Shown here: piece by piece, positions 19,851 to 31,795 of the stretch
Layout of the letters: every line of letters starts with the position of its first letter
How positions within the stretch are numbered: the first letter of the stretch is position 1
Source of the DNA: Picochlorum sp. 'celeri'
Taxonomy: Eukaryota > Chlorophyta > Trebouxiophyceae
Direction of reading: 5' to 3'
DNA length: 64,000 nucleotides
Assembly (NCBI GenBank): GCA_010909725.1
Contig: JAACMV010000017.1
Coordinates: 744,001 to 808,000, forward strand
Notes under the pieces: generated by a model
What the model was told of the DNA's origin: nothing
The model's input: only the letters and a program-made list of their open reading frames with translations
Databases searched by the model: none
Program-made: the position numbers and the translations under genes

Positions 19851-21719
19851 ATGGTTGATGAATCAATTGTACTGTCTAAGAGTGCAAGAAAGTTGCGCAA
19901 AGGCCAAGATGATGTGCCTGGGACACTGACAGTGACAGACTCTCGGCTAGTCTGGAGGCCTGATGATACAAATGCCTGTTCCGAATGTGTCATCCTATTA
20001 TCTTCAATAAAGAGTATGTCTGTGTGCGTGTTTCTGTGACCTATGAGTACATATTGTGATGGTATGGTGTGTGTTTCAGAACAGCAGCAAGTGACTGGAA
20101 AGCCTTTCTTGCGAATACTGAGCGATGGGCCTCCTTTGGGGCTTGCATTCTCTACCGAGAATGATAAGAATGATGTTTTAGAGCATTTGAAGCAGCGTCA
20201 AGGGGTAGAACGGACAGCAGGTGGTCCAAAGGCTGCAGAGAGAGATGCATTGTTTGCAAAGAACAAAGATTTGCAGCTGCTTTATAATCAGTTTGTGCCC
20301 ACGGGTATCTTGACGGAATCAGAGTTCTGGTCAATGCATCTGAAAGAGAAATGTGGGTCGGGGAGGCATGTTGGAAAACGACTCGGACTGTCATCTGTAA
20401 TGCATGAGGTTGAAAAGCTACATGATGGGAAGACGGAAAAGGTTAATATTCATCTGACTCCGCATGATATTCAGCGAATATTTCAAGAGAAACCAGAGGT
20501 AAATAGAGCTTTTGTGACGTATGTGCCTCATTCTATGACGGAAGAGGCATTCTGGCAGAAATATTTCAAATTAGAATACAAGCAGGCAGCTCGTAGGTAT
20601 GGGGTTTGTGTGTGTGTATATACACTTGTCTCATGATTGATCGTTGATTGTTTGTCGGTGCTTGTACGATGTAGGAAGAATATTGCAACGAGTGGGAAAA
20701 TATTTTCTTCCAGTCAGGACCAAGCAGAAGACAAGGATGATATTTTTGCCCCATTTCGGCAGCACATTCTTGAGGAAGAGGCAAGGCTTGCTCAGTCAAA
20801 GCTGAACAATGTCGACCCAACCCTGAATTTATTTGCAGAGTATGGAGACCGTTGGGGCGGAGGAGCAAGATCGCTTGGTGCAGGCTCTTCCCGTACAGAA
20901 GAGACGCCTGTTACAACAGCAGTTGGTGGTGCGGGTAGGGAGGATGGGAGTCGAGCTGCTCATACCCTGGCCAATGATCTCAATAGACACTCGCTTCATG
21001 TACTTGATGGTCCTATGGGTGATGTTGTGAATGAGAATGAGTCATCAGTCTCGATGGCAGTGCATGTTGAAGCTGCTCGGAAAAAGCATCTGAATGCCAC
21101 TGTGTCATCTTCTGGTGATGAGATTTGGAAAGTGCGAGCTTCCTCTGACTTGGAAGACCTGCGCGGAGTGAAAGCTCGTGACAATCTTCCTCTTAATATT
21201 AGTGATAAATCTGTGTTTCGAAGAATGAATGAGAGTGCTGCAGTAGCCCACGACTTGGAACGAACAGACCTCCAGGAGCAGGGTCCCCAGAAACAGGACT
21301 TGGCCATACAGTCTAATGAGCTTTTCGAAGCACCATATTACGTCAATTCTGCTGTACGCGTACTAGAAGAATTCTCAATGGCAGATAATGAATCCGTCGT
21401 TCGAGAATTCGGGGGATCTGGAATTTCTGCCGCAATCATTGGACCAGAAGAATCCATGGGGTCTGTCATGGTGGAATTTTTCAGGCTCGAGGCACTGAAA
21501 ACGAACGAATTACTTCGTCATTTCTGGTCCGAATACTGGAAGACTTCTGCAAGCAGTAAGGAAAAGGTGGGACGCTTCAGAAACCATTTGTCACAGCAGC
21601 GTGAAGCCCTGGTGGCCCACCTGAAGTCCCAGCCTGGTTCACATGTACTGCAAATTTATATTGCCAAAATCGTCAAACCGCTCGTAGAAGCAATTGACGC
21701 TGCCCTTAAACAGTCCTAG
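19851..21719 (+). CDS. TFB1: TFIIH core subunit 1 (p62/TFB1/GTF2H1)
   Basis: A structural subunit of the TFIIH core used in transcription initiation and nucleotide excision repair. Three exons are separated by introns 20014-20079 (gtatgt...tttcag) and 20597-20674 (gtatgg...atgtag); the spliced protein is 574 aa. Exon 1 and early exon 2 form the PH-like domain (GTLTVTDSRLVWRPD; GPPLGLAFST). Two BSD modules follow: LTESEFWSMHLKEK and MTEEAFWQKYFKLEY, each with the FW motif. The C-terminal helical part (FFRLEALKTNELLRHFW) binds other TFIIH subunits in known structures. Confidence 0.9.
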
Positions 21720-21754
21720 TAACTTATTTAATAAATAATACAGCTGATAAATAA

Positions 21755-22961
21755 TCAGACGTGTCCCTTGTTTGCCTTGTATGATGAGTATTTACTCCTC
21801 CTTCTGTACATATCAAATGCCCCATCTGTCCCCTCCTGCTTGCCGTAGCCAAGACCTTTGGCATTTCCAGCCCGACCACCTTGGTAACTACCATCATCAG
21901 TTGGCACGTACGATGGCTGAGGTGTCCTTTGGAATGTGGGCAGCTTTGGAATTCCCACATGCAAATCATCAACAGACAACCCAGGTCTGTACTCACCCAC
22001 TACATCATAAAAACTTTTCATCCTGGCTTCTAAATATTCATCTATTGTAGAAGAAGATGCAATATTGTTCGTTTTCACATCCTCCGGGTCCAGGGGAGAG
22101 TAAGGAGGATACACCTCGAGACTCTCTCTGCACATCTGAGGAATAAGACTTGCAGGAACCGAAAGCGAGTCAAAGTAATGTGGATCCCTTTCCAAATATG
22201 ACAACAGGGTTTTCAATACATCAGAGTCAAATATCTGTTTGGTATCCCAGCTTTGTACAATCCCAAGAAGCTGCTTTCTCTGACTCTCATCCAAGCCTTC
22301 CATGCTCATCTCCACCAGCCGTGGAATCTCAGCACCAAAAGCTCCAACTACGTCTTTCCTCACCATCTCTGAACAAGAAGAATCCACAAGCCGCTGTAAA
22401 ATATCGTCAATCAGATGGATCAGATTCACAGTGTGATCTGCATCGCGTGATGCAATTGCCTCCTGCACAAGGATGGAGCAGAGTTCAGAGGCATACTGTG
22501 CAAACGACATGAACCATCCCTGACACTTTTTAATAGACAGCTCAGACCCGTTCAACTGCGACAGTAACCTCATCCAATTCTCCTTGGAACTCTCTGATAA
22601 CGCCTCCATACGACGACGAGGAGGAGGAGGGGGAGGAGGCTTTGCTTCTTCTTCTTTCACCTCTTGCCACAGCGAATACAAAAAGTATGGATAGGCAGGG
22701 TCTCCTTGGAAGGCAAACGAGTATTCTGGATTATTCGACTGATTCTTTCTTATCAGATCCATAAAGGAAGGACCTGCACGGCAATAATTAGAAGGAAAAG
22801 TAGAATAAAGACTTGCTGAAACCTTTCGACTTGAGCACCAGCGTACCATTCTTTGCCGCATATTGGACCAATGTACGTATATGATGAACAACAGTGTCAT
22901 CAGATGGACATTCAGCTGGCTGCGGGGGACCAGAAGGGAAGAACTCGTGAAGAAATCCCAT
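21755..22961 (-). CDS. SURP + CID domain splicing-associated protein (CHERP/SR140-like)
   Basis: A probable U2 snRNP-associated splicing or 3'-processing factor. One intron (22774-22846, gtacgc...gtgcag) splits the SURP domain. Spliced, it reads VQYAAKNGPSFMDLIRKN then NPEYSFAF, the normal SURP core. A Pro-rich linker leads to a CTD-interacting domain (residues ~105-240, helical, with WFMSFAQYASELCSILVQEA). The Gly/Tyr-rich tail (GLGYGKQEG) resembles the end of CHERP. The start is the first ATG; the in-frame TTG upstream is unlikely. The protein is 377 aa, shorter than animal CHERP. Confidence 0.8.
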
Positions 22962-23252
22962 GGGTATCGACCATGTGTTCAATATCCAAGTGCTAAATGA
23001 GTAATACTATCGGTTTTGTGATAAAGAACTAATGGTTACGATTCATAATTAATAAATCAAATGGTTTGCAGGAAAACACAAGAACTTTGGAAGATCTGTC
23101 TGCAAAAAATCAAATCATTCATCCAGCAAAAAATTAAAAATGCGATGCTCATCTGGTACTCCATGAATTCTTTCTTCAAATATGTATCAAATAGCTAAAT
23201 ATCATTCCAGCTCTGACTGATTTGCGACAATGCTCTCGCGGTTTGGGAAGAA

Positions 23253-24902
23253 TCACTGATTCTGTAATAGATCCACTTGGGAGGCGCTTCTCGGAAGCTC
23301 GGCTAAAATGTTGTCCAGCGAAAATTCCCGCTGGAACGGTTTTTTCTCGGATCCATTTCTTCCATCCATACTGAAGCTACTTCCATCATATGCTGATCGC
23401 ATCACAGTGCTGACGGAGCTGCTTCCACCACTGCCAGTTCCTTCAGACTCCTCTTCCTGAGTTGCATGCTCTGCAATTTTACTCAGACTCATTCTGCGGT
23501 CATCCGCGAACGATGGCCTTCCACCAAGAATATTTCCCTGATGCTGTTGTTGAGGTTGTGAATACGCATGTGGGAATACCTGTCGGCTGGAATCATACAC
23601 ATTGCTCGAGTCATACAAGCTGCCTATATCCACACTGTTCCTGACAGGAGGATGTCTCGAATGTGTCTGAATTCCATTCAAACCTCCCATTTGTGGGGTA
23701 TACATTTGATGGTGTGAATATTCCCCGGAAAACCTGCTGGGCCCTCCCACGCGAGAAAGAGATCCAATGTCCACAGAGTTTCTGCTTGAATTGCCAACAT
23801 AATGACTGTACAAAGGAAGACCTGAGGCATGGTGATGAGGCGCGGAGGCATCCACACTCCTTCGAGATGGCTGCACCCCAAGATGCATCTGTTGGATGGC
23901 CTCCATTAAAGTCTGGGCATTAGGTCCTTGCATCTGTTGACTGTTCAATTCGACATTCTGATGTGCAGTACTCGTTCCAAAAAATGATGATGATACATTC
24001 GGTGATTGCAAGTCGTTCTGTAATGCCTCCAAAAGCGTTTGCTTCGACAATGGATCCAGCATTTGAATTGCAGACGTCAAAGCTCTGGCATGAGCATCAG
24101 GAGCCCCTGATACATTGCGTGGCTGACTGTCCAAACCCCCAGCGTGAAGTGCTGGGGATGGAATGCTGGGCATCACACCACCGACTGATTTTCGTAATTC
24201 GCACTCCCTGTGAGCAAAGAAACATACCCGCCTCGTACAAGACACGCCGTCAGTGCACAATTGTGTTCTGTATCGACTTGGATGTAACCAACATTCAAAG
24301 ACACCATGGGCATACATGCATGAATCTCCCCGTGCACAGGTCCCAGATTTTCGATACTCGGCACAGGCTGTTCCACAGTAATTAAACACCCTTGGATCAC
24401 GCCTTTTCGCCTTCTCTCCTGGATGCGCAAATGGACACATTGTCCAGTCGTGTGGACGAGACTTTGGACAGCTTCGAATCTTCATCTCCCATACTCTGAA
24501 CTCATCAGTCGAGAACATGGGATCATTGAAATCATACGGAGCTGCCTCCATACTCACCCTCTTCGAACCAGAGTTGTTCTCCTGCTCCCATGTCACATCC
24601 TCTGAAGCATCATTCCCTCCCTCCACCACACCCTCGAGACCACCTTGAGAGAGCTGACCCTCTTTCTCGCCATCCACTTGCCTAGAGTTTCCGTAAATAT
24701 CAACTGGCTTATAAAATAAGCTATCAGTGTAATTCTCCACCTCCTGAACGCCCACTCCATTGGAATCGTTCCTAGCGCCATGGGTATCAGCCTTTCCGAC
24801 TTCACTCCCAGAGTCAACCATTCCTGTAATAGGGCTTTTCTTTAATTCTTCTATATTATTTTTTGGCAGACTCGATCCCAAAGGGACCAAATCATTGCAC
24901 AT
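23253..24902 (-). CDS. plant-type tandem CCCH zinc-finger protein (RR-TZF family)
   Basis: An RNA-binding or mRNA-turnover regulator related to plant TZF proteins. The arginine-rich/zinc-finger block is unmistakable: [20 protein letters not shown], then C-x8-C-x5-C-x3-H ([18 protein letters not shown]) and C-x5-C-x4-C-x3-H ([17 protein letters not shown]). It spans about residues 145-240. The remaining C-terminal half is Ser/Gln/His-rich with four near-repeats of a short [14 protein letters not shown] sequence. The open frame extends 19 codons upstream of the chosen ATG without an ATG, so a further 5' exon may exist. I could not find a splice pair in frame. Confidence 0.85.
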   Translation of the reverse strand: MCNDLVPLGSSLPKNNIEELKKSPITGMVDSGSEVGKADTHGARNDSNGVGVQEVENYTDSLFYKPVDIYGNSRQVDGEKEGQLSQGGLEGVVEGGNDASEDVTWEQENNSGSKRVSMEAAPYDFNDPMFSTDEFRVWEMKIRSCPKSRPHDWTMCPFAHPGEKAKRRDPRVFNYCGTACAEYRKSGTCARGDSCMYAHGVFECWLHPSRYRTQLCTDGVSCTRRVCFFAHRECELRKSVGGVMPSIPSPALHAGGLDSQPRNVSGAPDAHARALTSAIQMLDPLSKQTLLEALQNDLQSPNVSSSFFGTSTAHQNVELNSQQMQGPNAQTLMEAIQQMHLGVQPSRRSVDASAPHHHASGLPLYSHYVGNSSRNSVDIGSLSRVGGPSRFSGEYSHHQMYTPQMGGLNGIQTHSRHPPVRNSVDIGSLYDSSNVYDSSRQVFPHAYSQPQQQHQGNILGGRPSFADDRRMSLSKIAEHATQEEESEGTGSGGSSSVSTVMRSAYDGSSFSMDGRNGSEKKPFQREFSLDNILAELPRSASQVDLLQNQ

Positions 24903-25355
24903 TTTGCAATCGTCAATGTACCACTCCTTTGCGGCGACTTCTTTCCGTTGGACACCCACTCCTTGGGATAATATGATATATTAGTAGTTCAACAAGGTAA
25001 AATTTCCCTTCAAATGCCTATTTCTTGCGGCGCGCTTACAACTTTGACAAACTGCGCAATTGCTGCGACGCAAATAAGCGTTCGAATGGATACATCAAAG
25101 TTTGTGGGTAAACAATGTATAAAAATGAGAAAAAATGAAAGAATGGTCGCACTCGGGGCTGGCGACGACACTTGAGGATTTTCATCTCGTTGGAGAGAGC
25201 TCTCTCGAGTGGATGAGGATCTCGTTGCCATGCCCATGGCCATGGGCAGCTGCTCAACCTAATCATGAATGCTGTGCCTCACATGAGTCTTAAGACAGTG
25301 GGCATCATGTACTGGTGTGCATATCATTTACAGATTCTGTATGCATAAATAATTG
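24903..25355. other. interval between the TZF gene and exportin-5
   Basis: It may hold the TZF promoter or an undetected first exon. A frame starting with repeated Met-Gly near 25243 is open on the minus strand, but I found no in-frame donor to join it. A TTACA (TGTAA on the minus strand) at 25328-25332 is the likely poly(A) signal of the exportin-5 gene. Confidence 0.5.
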
Positions 25356-28300
25356 TTAGGTTGAGTCGAAGAGATGCCTGGTTATCTCCCCTTGTAATAC
25401 ATCATCTGCTTCTGCTTGTTGTGGAGTCTTTTTTGCCCTAGACCCGCGTTGCTTGATTCCTTGGACAGCTGTTGCTCCTCCTGGAGGTTTCCAATTTGCT
25501 AGGGCAGCAAACGATCCTGTTCCTGCTGAATTGAGGAGGAATTGCTTGACATGATTTCTCTGCTCTTTTTCGCTTCCAGTGCTTTTCATGGAAGAGACGA
25601 ATGAGGCAATTTGTGTGGGGCCAACACCAGGGAGCATTGTCAATACTGTGTGTACCTGGGATTGGGGGTCTTCAATTTGTTGTACTATGATTGACCGTAT
25701 CATTCCAAGAATTTCAGCCTGGTGTATGGACATGACCTCCAATGAGAGAGAAGATATTCCATTGTAGAGAATCTCAGATCCCACATAGTTGTACAGAGCC
25801 GCATCAGCAGGAGCGAGGCATACAAGGGCTCTGCAGAAGGCTGCAAATTTATATGCTGCTTCATCTGGTCGTAGCATTCCTTCTACTGCTGCTCCGGCAG
25901 CGACAATGCCTCCTGTTGGGTCAGCCATGAGGAATTTCTGCAATAGAGTCATCTTCTGCTGACCAAAGCCTGATTGCTCTTCCAGTTGCCTTGCGGCAAT
26001 TTCCTTCAGAAGATCAGCATATTCTTGAGATAATTCCCTCACTATTCTGTCGTGAATCACATCTTCGTCAGTAACAGCTTGTGACGATGTTGCAGCAGCA
26101 CCTTGATGGGTTGTGTGGAAAGAAGAGAGACTCTCAGAGACTTCCAGGTTCAGCGTTTGCCATGCTTTCGCAAGCCTTTCTTTCATATGTGGAGCAAGTA
26201 CAGATAAAGGTGGGATAACCCAGGAGTGGATGTATGGCTCTGGACATGACTTCACAAATGGGACCATGACATGCCTCAAAATGATTCTAAGGTGCTTGTG
26301 GTCAATGCTGTCTAGATTTGAGAAAATTGATGAGGCCATTGGATCAGATAAACCAGGAAAAGAAAGAGCAGTTGGAACGACCGATGGAAGCAGACCCAAG
26401 GCATGACAGACAAATTCCAGTTGGTGGCGAATCCAAGCTCTTGCACTGGCTACTGTTGCCCCGCCTACTGTTGAATAATCTCCGGCATCAGAATCACCCG
26501 GGGTAGAGTGCATTCGTATAGGTCCTTTTCTCAAGTAATGCGCTTTTTCTTGTGGGCTCATGTCTATAGCAGCGGATGCAGCCCCCATCAGTGATCTGCC
26601 TTGTTGAGTTTGTAAGCCATTCAGACAGGATAATAACTGAAATGCGAATGGCACCACCCACTCCATGTGTTTGGCAAGAATTTCTCTTGAGGATTCTATC
26701 GTCAAGCGCTTCAAGAGTCTCTCAATCATATGGAGGTGGTGATATAACGTGTATCTTTCTTTTGCCCCTCCTACTCTAACCTCATTGCCTTCCATATACA
26801 CGGGGAGATATGTTGCGACAAAATTCTGAACAGTCGATATTGTCTGTTGCGCACTGCTAGACATCCATGAGGATTTGATAGATGCCAAGGACCAGTTTAT
26901 CACAGTTTCTTGCTGATCTATAGTCCCTGCTGTGCAAGCAATCACTAAACCTTCTACAATTGAATTCCTTTCTCCCGGCCTCAGTCTGCCACTTTCGTAT
27001 AGCTGTGTCACTTTTCCTGCAATACTCTCAACATGGGGAAGAAATCCCTCTTGACAGAACTTGCAATAATCCAGAAACACTGCAGCAATGGCCGAACGAG
27101 CATGAGCACCTTCTCTCCAAACTACTGAGGGAAGAGGTGGGGGAGTCTCACCCTCTCCTGGAGTTAGAGGAATGCAGTTGACTAGAATATCCAATAGATT
27201 AGAGATTGCATCCTGTGCCAATACCGGTCTGAGTGTTAGGAGTCTTGAAAAGGACCCCAGGGCTCTTGCCAAGCTAGTCAACACTTTTGGATCTGAGACT
27301 CTCAACTGTATGGCAGCGGAATACACTGGTTCAATACTCGCACAAAAAGCTTGTCTTCTGGCTCCTCGTGCCTCTTCCGTGAGATCTTTGGCATTGACAG
27401 CTTCCCATACTGCCTTCACAGTGCTCTCAGAAAACAATGCAGCAGCCTCAAAAACTGCCCTACAATTTTCAATGGATGCTTTGTCTACATGATGCACCTT
27501 TGCTAGATTCAGGGCTTCATTCAATCGTTCAACAGTGGTCTGTAGTGCTTGCTCTGGTAATGTTGCTGCGGCTGACCTAACAATGGATGATAATTTGAGC
27601 CTGTAGCCCACCATAAAATCTTTGTACTCTTCAAAGTCGTCGAAAAAAATGGGAATTTCGTCGTCTATCTGAGGCACCCTTGAATGTCTTTGTTGAAGCT
27701 GCTCTGCTGCCAGCTGCATGAGCACAAGAACAGCTTCTGATGGCAAAACATTTCTTTCATGAGATGATGATGCTGCGGTCGCTGCCACTGCTGAATCTTG
27801 TAATAATTTCACCCACAACTCAAGCGACTTCTCAGCTAAAGGAAGATAAGATAGCTTCGCAAAGGATAACATTTGCTGCAGGAAAGCAAATCGACTAGCA
27901 TCATCAGGAAATGCCAGTAACAGGTGGGTTTTGCCAAGAGCCACCATTGCATCCAAGACCTCGAATCCAAACTCTTCATCTTCTCCTTCAAACCCTAACC
28001 TGTCTTCAGGATTATTCGAAAGCAACTGTGAGGCAATGTTTGACAGGAACATGCCGACTTCTTGCATTGCAAGAGTGAAATTTTCAGTTTTCTCATCACT
28101 CGTCTGTTTACGCAGTCCAACATTTCGAAGCACCAAAGAACCTAAACTTTTGAATTCTTCCACATTTTGAATGATGAAATATCCAGCTGCTTTGATCAGA
28201 CCGCTTGCATGCATTGAACTTGCTGGTGCCACTTCAGCAAACAAAATAGAGTTTTCCAGGGCACTTTTCACTGCGAAATGAGCATTCTTATTCTGCTTGT

Positions 28301-29079
28301 TATCTCGTATGTATATCTTGTAGTTTCTCTCTATCACACTCTCTGTAAATCTCAATATTTCTGGTATCCATGATGCCATGGATGCTAGCATGTCTCTTGC
28401 ATGATCCCCAGTCATATCCCCAGCAAATTGATATACTTCGTCCCCCAAGTATCTAAATATCATACAAACAATAGATTGATAGATAGATAAGCTTTCTTCA
28501 ACATGCTGCCTGCTCCCAGGGCCATTCTGGTGCTCCATGGCAACAGCATCCTGGATTAGCCTTCGAAGAGACTCATTTGTATATGCCGCTCCATGTCTCT
28601 TAATGACCAGTGCAAACAAAACACTACACTTGCTTCTCAAAGCGTACGATATCGCTCCCATGCGAGCAGTATCATCCTGCTGTGCAGCGGCTGTTGAGCT
28701 TGTCGTAAACTGTTCCAACAACCTGAAACACAAAGCCAGCAGAGACTCCCTTTCAGCAGCACCAAGCTCGTTCCATCTATTTCCAGCAACATATTGCAGA
28801 ACTGCATATCCCATAAGCTGAGCTTGGACCAACAAAGATGCATTCGTCGTCAACTCTGCTCCAATTTGCAGCACTGATTGTACATTACCATGGTTCCTCA
28901 GCTGCATTCAGACACATCTCTAGTCACATTTGGCCCCATGAAATGATTAACTATCTATCCATTCCTATAATTCAGGCACATACCTCGTCAAACAATGCTA
29001 CTTCAGCTCGACGGTCCTCTACTGTCGCCCCAACCTCCTGGGCAACCGTCAACGTCTGTAGAATCCTATTTAGATCCAT
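25356..29079 (-). CDS. XPO5: exportin-5 / HASTY-type karyopherin
   Basis: A Ran-dependent nuclear exporter; in animals it carries pre-microRNA, and in plants HASTY supports microRNA function. An 82-nt intron (28902-28983, gtatgt...atgcag) follows a 32-codon first exon that starts MDLNRILQTLTVAQEVGATV, the importin-beta-like N-terminal helix. Without it the frame would start at a false Met inside the acceptor. The spliced protein is 1213 aa, the normal exportin-5 size, built of HEAT repeats. The block IPIFFDDFEEYKDFMVGYRL matches the family. Its presence suggests, but does not prove, a small-RNA export pathway. Confidence 0.85.
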
Positions 29080-29217
29080 CCGCAGGGCGAATTTACGAAT
29101 GAACCTTATCTATAAGCATTGTATTAGAGCATGATGAGGACTATATGCATCAGGCACGCAGCATCTGCCGAAACACACTTCCTTATTTGAGATATAGAAC
29201 AACAATGTTTCTTCCCA

Positions 29218-29230
29218 GAAATTTCCGGAA
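29218..29230. promoter_or_regulatory. heat-shock element (GAAnnTTCnnGAA) in a divergent promoter
   Basis: Three perfectly spaced alternating units, GAAATTTCCGGAA, sit in the 217-bp gap between the starts of exportin-5 and the ERF4-like gene. The spacing fits heat-shock factor binding. Which gene it serves is unknown. Confidence 0.5.
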
Positions 29231-29296
29231 ATTCTTCTTGGTTGCTTCTCTGCATGCGACGAGACGAGGTCAAATTCATTAAAAAATCATCAGAGG

Positions 29297-29824
29297 ATGG
29301 AAACTTCCGTTCGGGTCGTCATAGAGTTCGCCAAGAGCTCGGATCCCAAGGTGGGACGAGTCATTCGGTTTAATCATAGTCCAGAAACGGTGCCCTATCA
29401 GTTAAAAGGAAGAGTTGCTTCAAAAACATGGGAGAGTCTAATGTCTGATGTAGATTTGCTTGCGAAGGAGCATCCGTACGTGCAGAGACCGGGGGCAAAA
29501 GACGTCGGGGGTTGGGCTCTGTGTGCTGCAGTAGGAAGTGTCATGGGGGTTTGCTGCATGAATCCCGATGCGGGAGATTATGGTGAATGGATAGACAGTG
29601 TACACCGTGTCATTGCACGATACGAAAGGGATTTGGAGCAGGGTGGGTGTCATATGAGACTGGAAAAGGGGATAAATTACTGGTTGCAGATTGATGTTGA
29701 CCCCAATTCAGAGGTCAGAATAGATGGGCCTAGCCCACGGCGGGTGAAAGGGGACTCATCTTCATATATTTCACCTTTCCAAAGTTTACCAAGTGATTTT
29801 GAAAAGCAGCCGTCAAAGAAGTAG
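29297..29824 (+). CDS. Golgin A7/ERF4-like protein (palmitoyltransferase partner), tentative
   Basis: A 175-aa soluble protein without signal or membrane segments. Its pattern resembles Golgin-A7/Erf4: a short beta start, FNHSPETVPYQLKGRV (compare QTKFPAELENRI), then a helix, a GW..C.....G..C hydrophobic segment, Y-rich helices, and a final INYWLQIDV strand like RVIEITI. Such proteins stabilise DHHC palmitoyltransferases that modify Ras-type GTPases. The match is by pattern only. The C-terminal 40 residues are polar. A TGTAA motif lies 23 nt after the stop. Confidence 0.45.
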   Translation: METSVRVVIEFAKSSDPKVGRVIRFNHSPETVPYQLKGRVASKTWESLMSDVDLLAKEHPYVQRPGAKDVGGWALCAAVGSVMGVCCMNPDAGDYGEWIDSVHRVIARYERDLEQGGCHMRLEKGINYWLQIDVDPNSEVRIDGPSPRRVKGDSSSYISPFQSLPSDFEKQPSKK

Positions 29825-29879
29825 TTGAGCAAATATGAAATATTTTGTGTAAAAGCATTGAAAATGGTATTTTTCTCAC

Positions 29880-31433
29880 TCACTGTTCCAAGAATGATGA
29901 TGTAATCATAGATTTCTCACGTATCCATGACGCAATCATATCGTTCTCCACTCTCCTAGCATGAATGACAGATTCAGGATCTTTTGGGTTGGAAAACATG
30001 AGATCAAGGTGATGTGCTCCCTCTGGGATGATGACTGTTCGAAGATTATTCCTTCTCTGAAGCTCTGCAGGAATCTGCAGGACCCCTCCACCGGACCATG
30101 GGTCCAACAGACCGTTGGAGAAGACGACATTTGATAAGAATTCTAAAATATGTTTCCCTTGCCACTCGACGAGTCCTCGGTTTGTGTCTGGATGGACACC
30201 CCACATATTCTGGCATGCTTCAATCTCTGCAGTTGTGTTGAAGAATTGATCATAGAACATATCATGAATGCCATCCCTTTCAATTGGCATGAAATGCTCT
30301 GTGCAGAACTGATAACTCCAAAAGTTTTCTGTCTCCGATGATGGTGGTGCATGAATATCATAGCATGATAGAGACCCAGAGAAGTTATAGTACACACCCA
30401 CAGCCTTTGCCAGGGCTCTCACAAGCTCTTCGTCGCTATCAAACTCCTCATTCAGATACTCACATGCTGCTTTCACGGGATACGCTGGTAGCACACCCTC
30501 GCCATCAATAATGTACGCTGATTCGTATGGGAAATTGCCCATCGCCAAATAATCCCAAGATTCAGCAAACATGTCCACAAGATCTTTCACATCCTCTTCA
30601 TTCTCCAAAGCCGAGCACACCTTGACTGTTTTACCGAGTATATCTCTCCCCGATTTCGTTGTTCCAAATGTATTCATCATAATGTCCCATGATCGTCGCA
30701 CATTTGGTGCACAGTGGGCATTAGTAATAGAAGCATCATGGGTCACAATTTTGGCAAAGCTGCCTCTATCATACCCTTCACCAAAATACGTCCAAATAGG
30801 TGCACTCGCAGCAATAGCTCCATCCATCAATGAAGGATATTTTAACCTAAAATAAGTGCACAGCATGCCTCCATAGCTCCCGCCAAAACCAATCACAGGC
30901 ACCTCAACATCCTCAAGCACATTTGCCTTTAGATGATGAATAATATTTGCATAATCAGCCATTGCTTGTTCCGTCGTCAAATATTTCATGTGATTTCCCA
31001 ACTTCTGAGCAGGATAAGGCTTTGATTTGCCATAAAATCGGTGCTCCAAAAACACAAGCATGGCATGATGTCTTTCAGCTGACTCCCACATTAACCCAGT
31101 ATTGTTCAAATACAACGTGACATCTGCCTCATTTCCAAGATATACAAATAGAGAACCTCCTCTTTTCTTATAATACTCATCACAGATGTAATATCGAAGT
31201 TTAAATGTGTTCTCATCTGCCTTAACATGCTGGGAGAAGCTAAAATGGTCCAGGGTGGCACTGTACCATTCTAGCCTGCATCTATCAATCAAATCGGAAG
31301 CACCCGTCCCCTTGTGATGGCCATTGTGATAATGTCTAACGAATCTTCTGGGCCGAGATGACAGTCTGCCCTGACACAGTGATGCAAAGAACGGCACAGT
31401 CAAAAACAAAACCAGCACCTGGGCAACAGCCAT
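29880..31433 (-). CDS. lysosomal Pro-X carboxypeptidase-like S28 serine peptidase
   Basis: A secreted or vacuolar peptidase that removes C-terminal residues after proline. The signal peptide is VLVLFLTVPFFASLCQG. Triad blocks: GGSYGG (Ser), NGLLDPWSGGG (Asp) and EGAHHLDL (His); family motifs LDHF and LEHRFYGKS are intact. At 517 aa it is full length. It is the second S28 gene in this window, the other at ~6-7.8 kb being the PRSS16 type, so they are distant paralogues rather than a recent duplication. The gene is intronless. Confidence 0.9.
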   Translation of the reverse strand: MAVAQVLVLFLTVPFFASLCQGRLSSRPRRFVRHYHNGHHKGTGASDLIDRCRLEWYSATLDHFSFSQHVKADENTFKLRYYICDEYYKKRGGSLFVYLGNEADVTLYLNNTGLMWESAERHHAMLVFLEHRFYGKSKPYPAQKLGNHMKYLTTEQAMADYANIIHHLKANVLEDVEVPVIGFGGSYGGMLCTYFRLKYPSLMDGAIAASAPIWTYFGEGYDRGSFAKIVTHDASITNAHCAPNVRRSWDIMMNTFGTTKSGRDILGKTVKVCSALENEEDVKDLVDMFAESWDYLAMGNFPYESAYIIDGEGVLPAYPVKAACEYLNEEFDSDEELVRALAKAVGVYYNFSGSLSCYDIHAPPSSETENFWSYQFCTEHFMPIERDGIHDMFYDQFFNTTAEIEACQNMWGVHPDTNRGLVEWQGKHILEFLSNVVFSNGLLDPWSGGGVLQIPAELQRRNNLRTVIIPEGAHHLDLMFSNPKDPESVIHARRVENDMIASWIREKSMITSSFLEQ

Positions 31434-31795
31434 GGTTAGGGTAGGTTGGATCGCTCGTAGTACACAAAACCAGATGGGTTCTCCTCGATAGCACGTATGA
31501 ACACCATATGGGTATCTTTCTTTGCATTTCTTTCAATTCCTTAACAGATATATTGGGTCATGGAGCTTTCGGAGGACCCTTTCTCGCTACAACTGAGAGT
31601 ACGGTACAGCAGCCACGTTGATGGTCGCCTGACTTTCGATTTCGCTGCGGCGCAACATGCGTGACGTCACGAATGAAACGATATGTTTCCCACAACGATT
31701 GCTCCGCCATTCAACGAAAATGCATCGGCAGTGGTAGTCATATGATTTTGGGCTAGAAAGTGCACAAATCATTATTCTTTTGCAATTTCATCGTG
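31434..31795. promoter_or_regulatory. shared divergent promoter with a perfect CRE (TGACGTCA)
   Basis: This lies between the starts of the PRCP-like and DUF7887-like genes. The palindrome CGTGACGTCACG (31660-31671) contains the canonical bZIP/CREB site. A CACGTG-like GCACGTGG also occurs just downstream, inside the DUF7887-like gene. Function is inferred from motif and place. Confidence 0.5.

Noticed and set aside
25010..25243. Possible first exon of the tandem CCCH gene
   Set aside because: No donor-acceptor pair joins it to the zinc-finger frame in phase.
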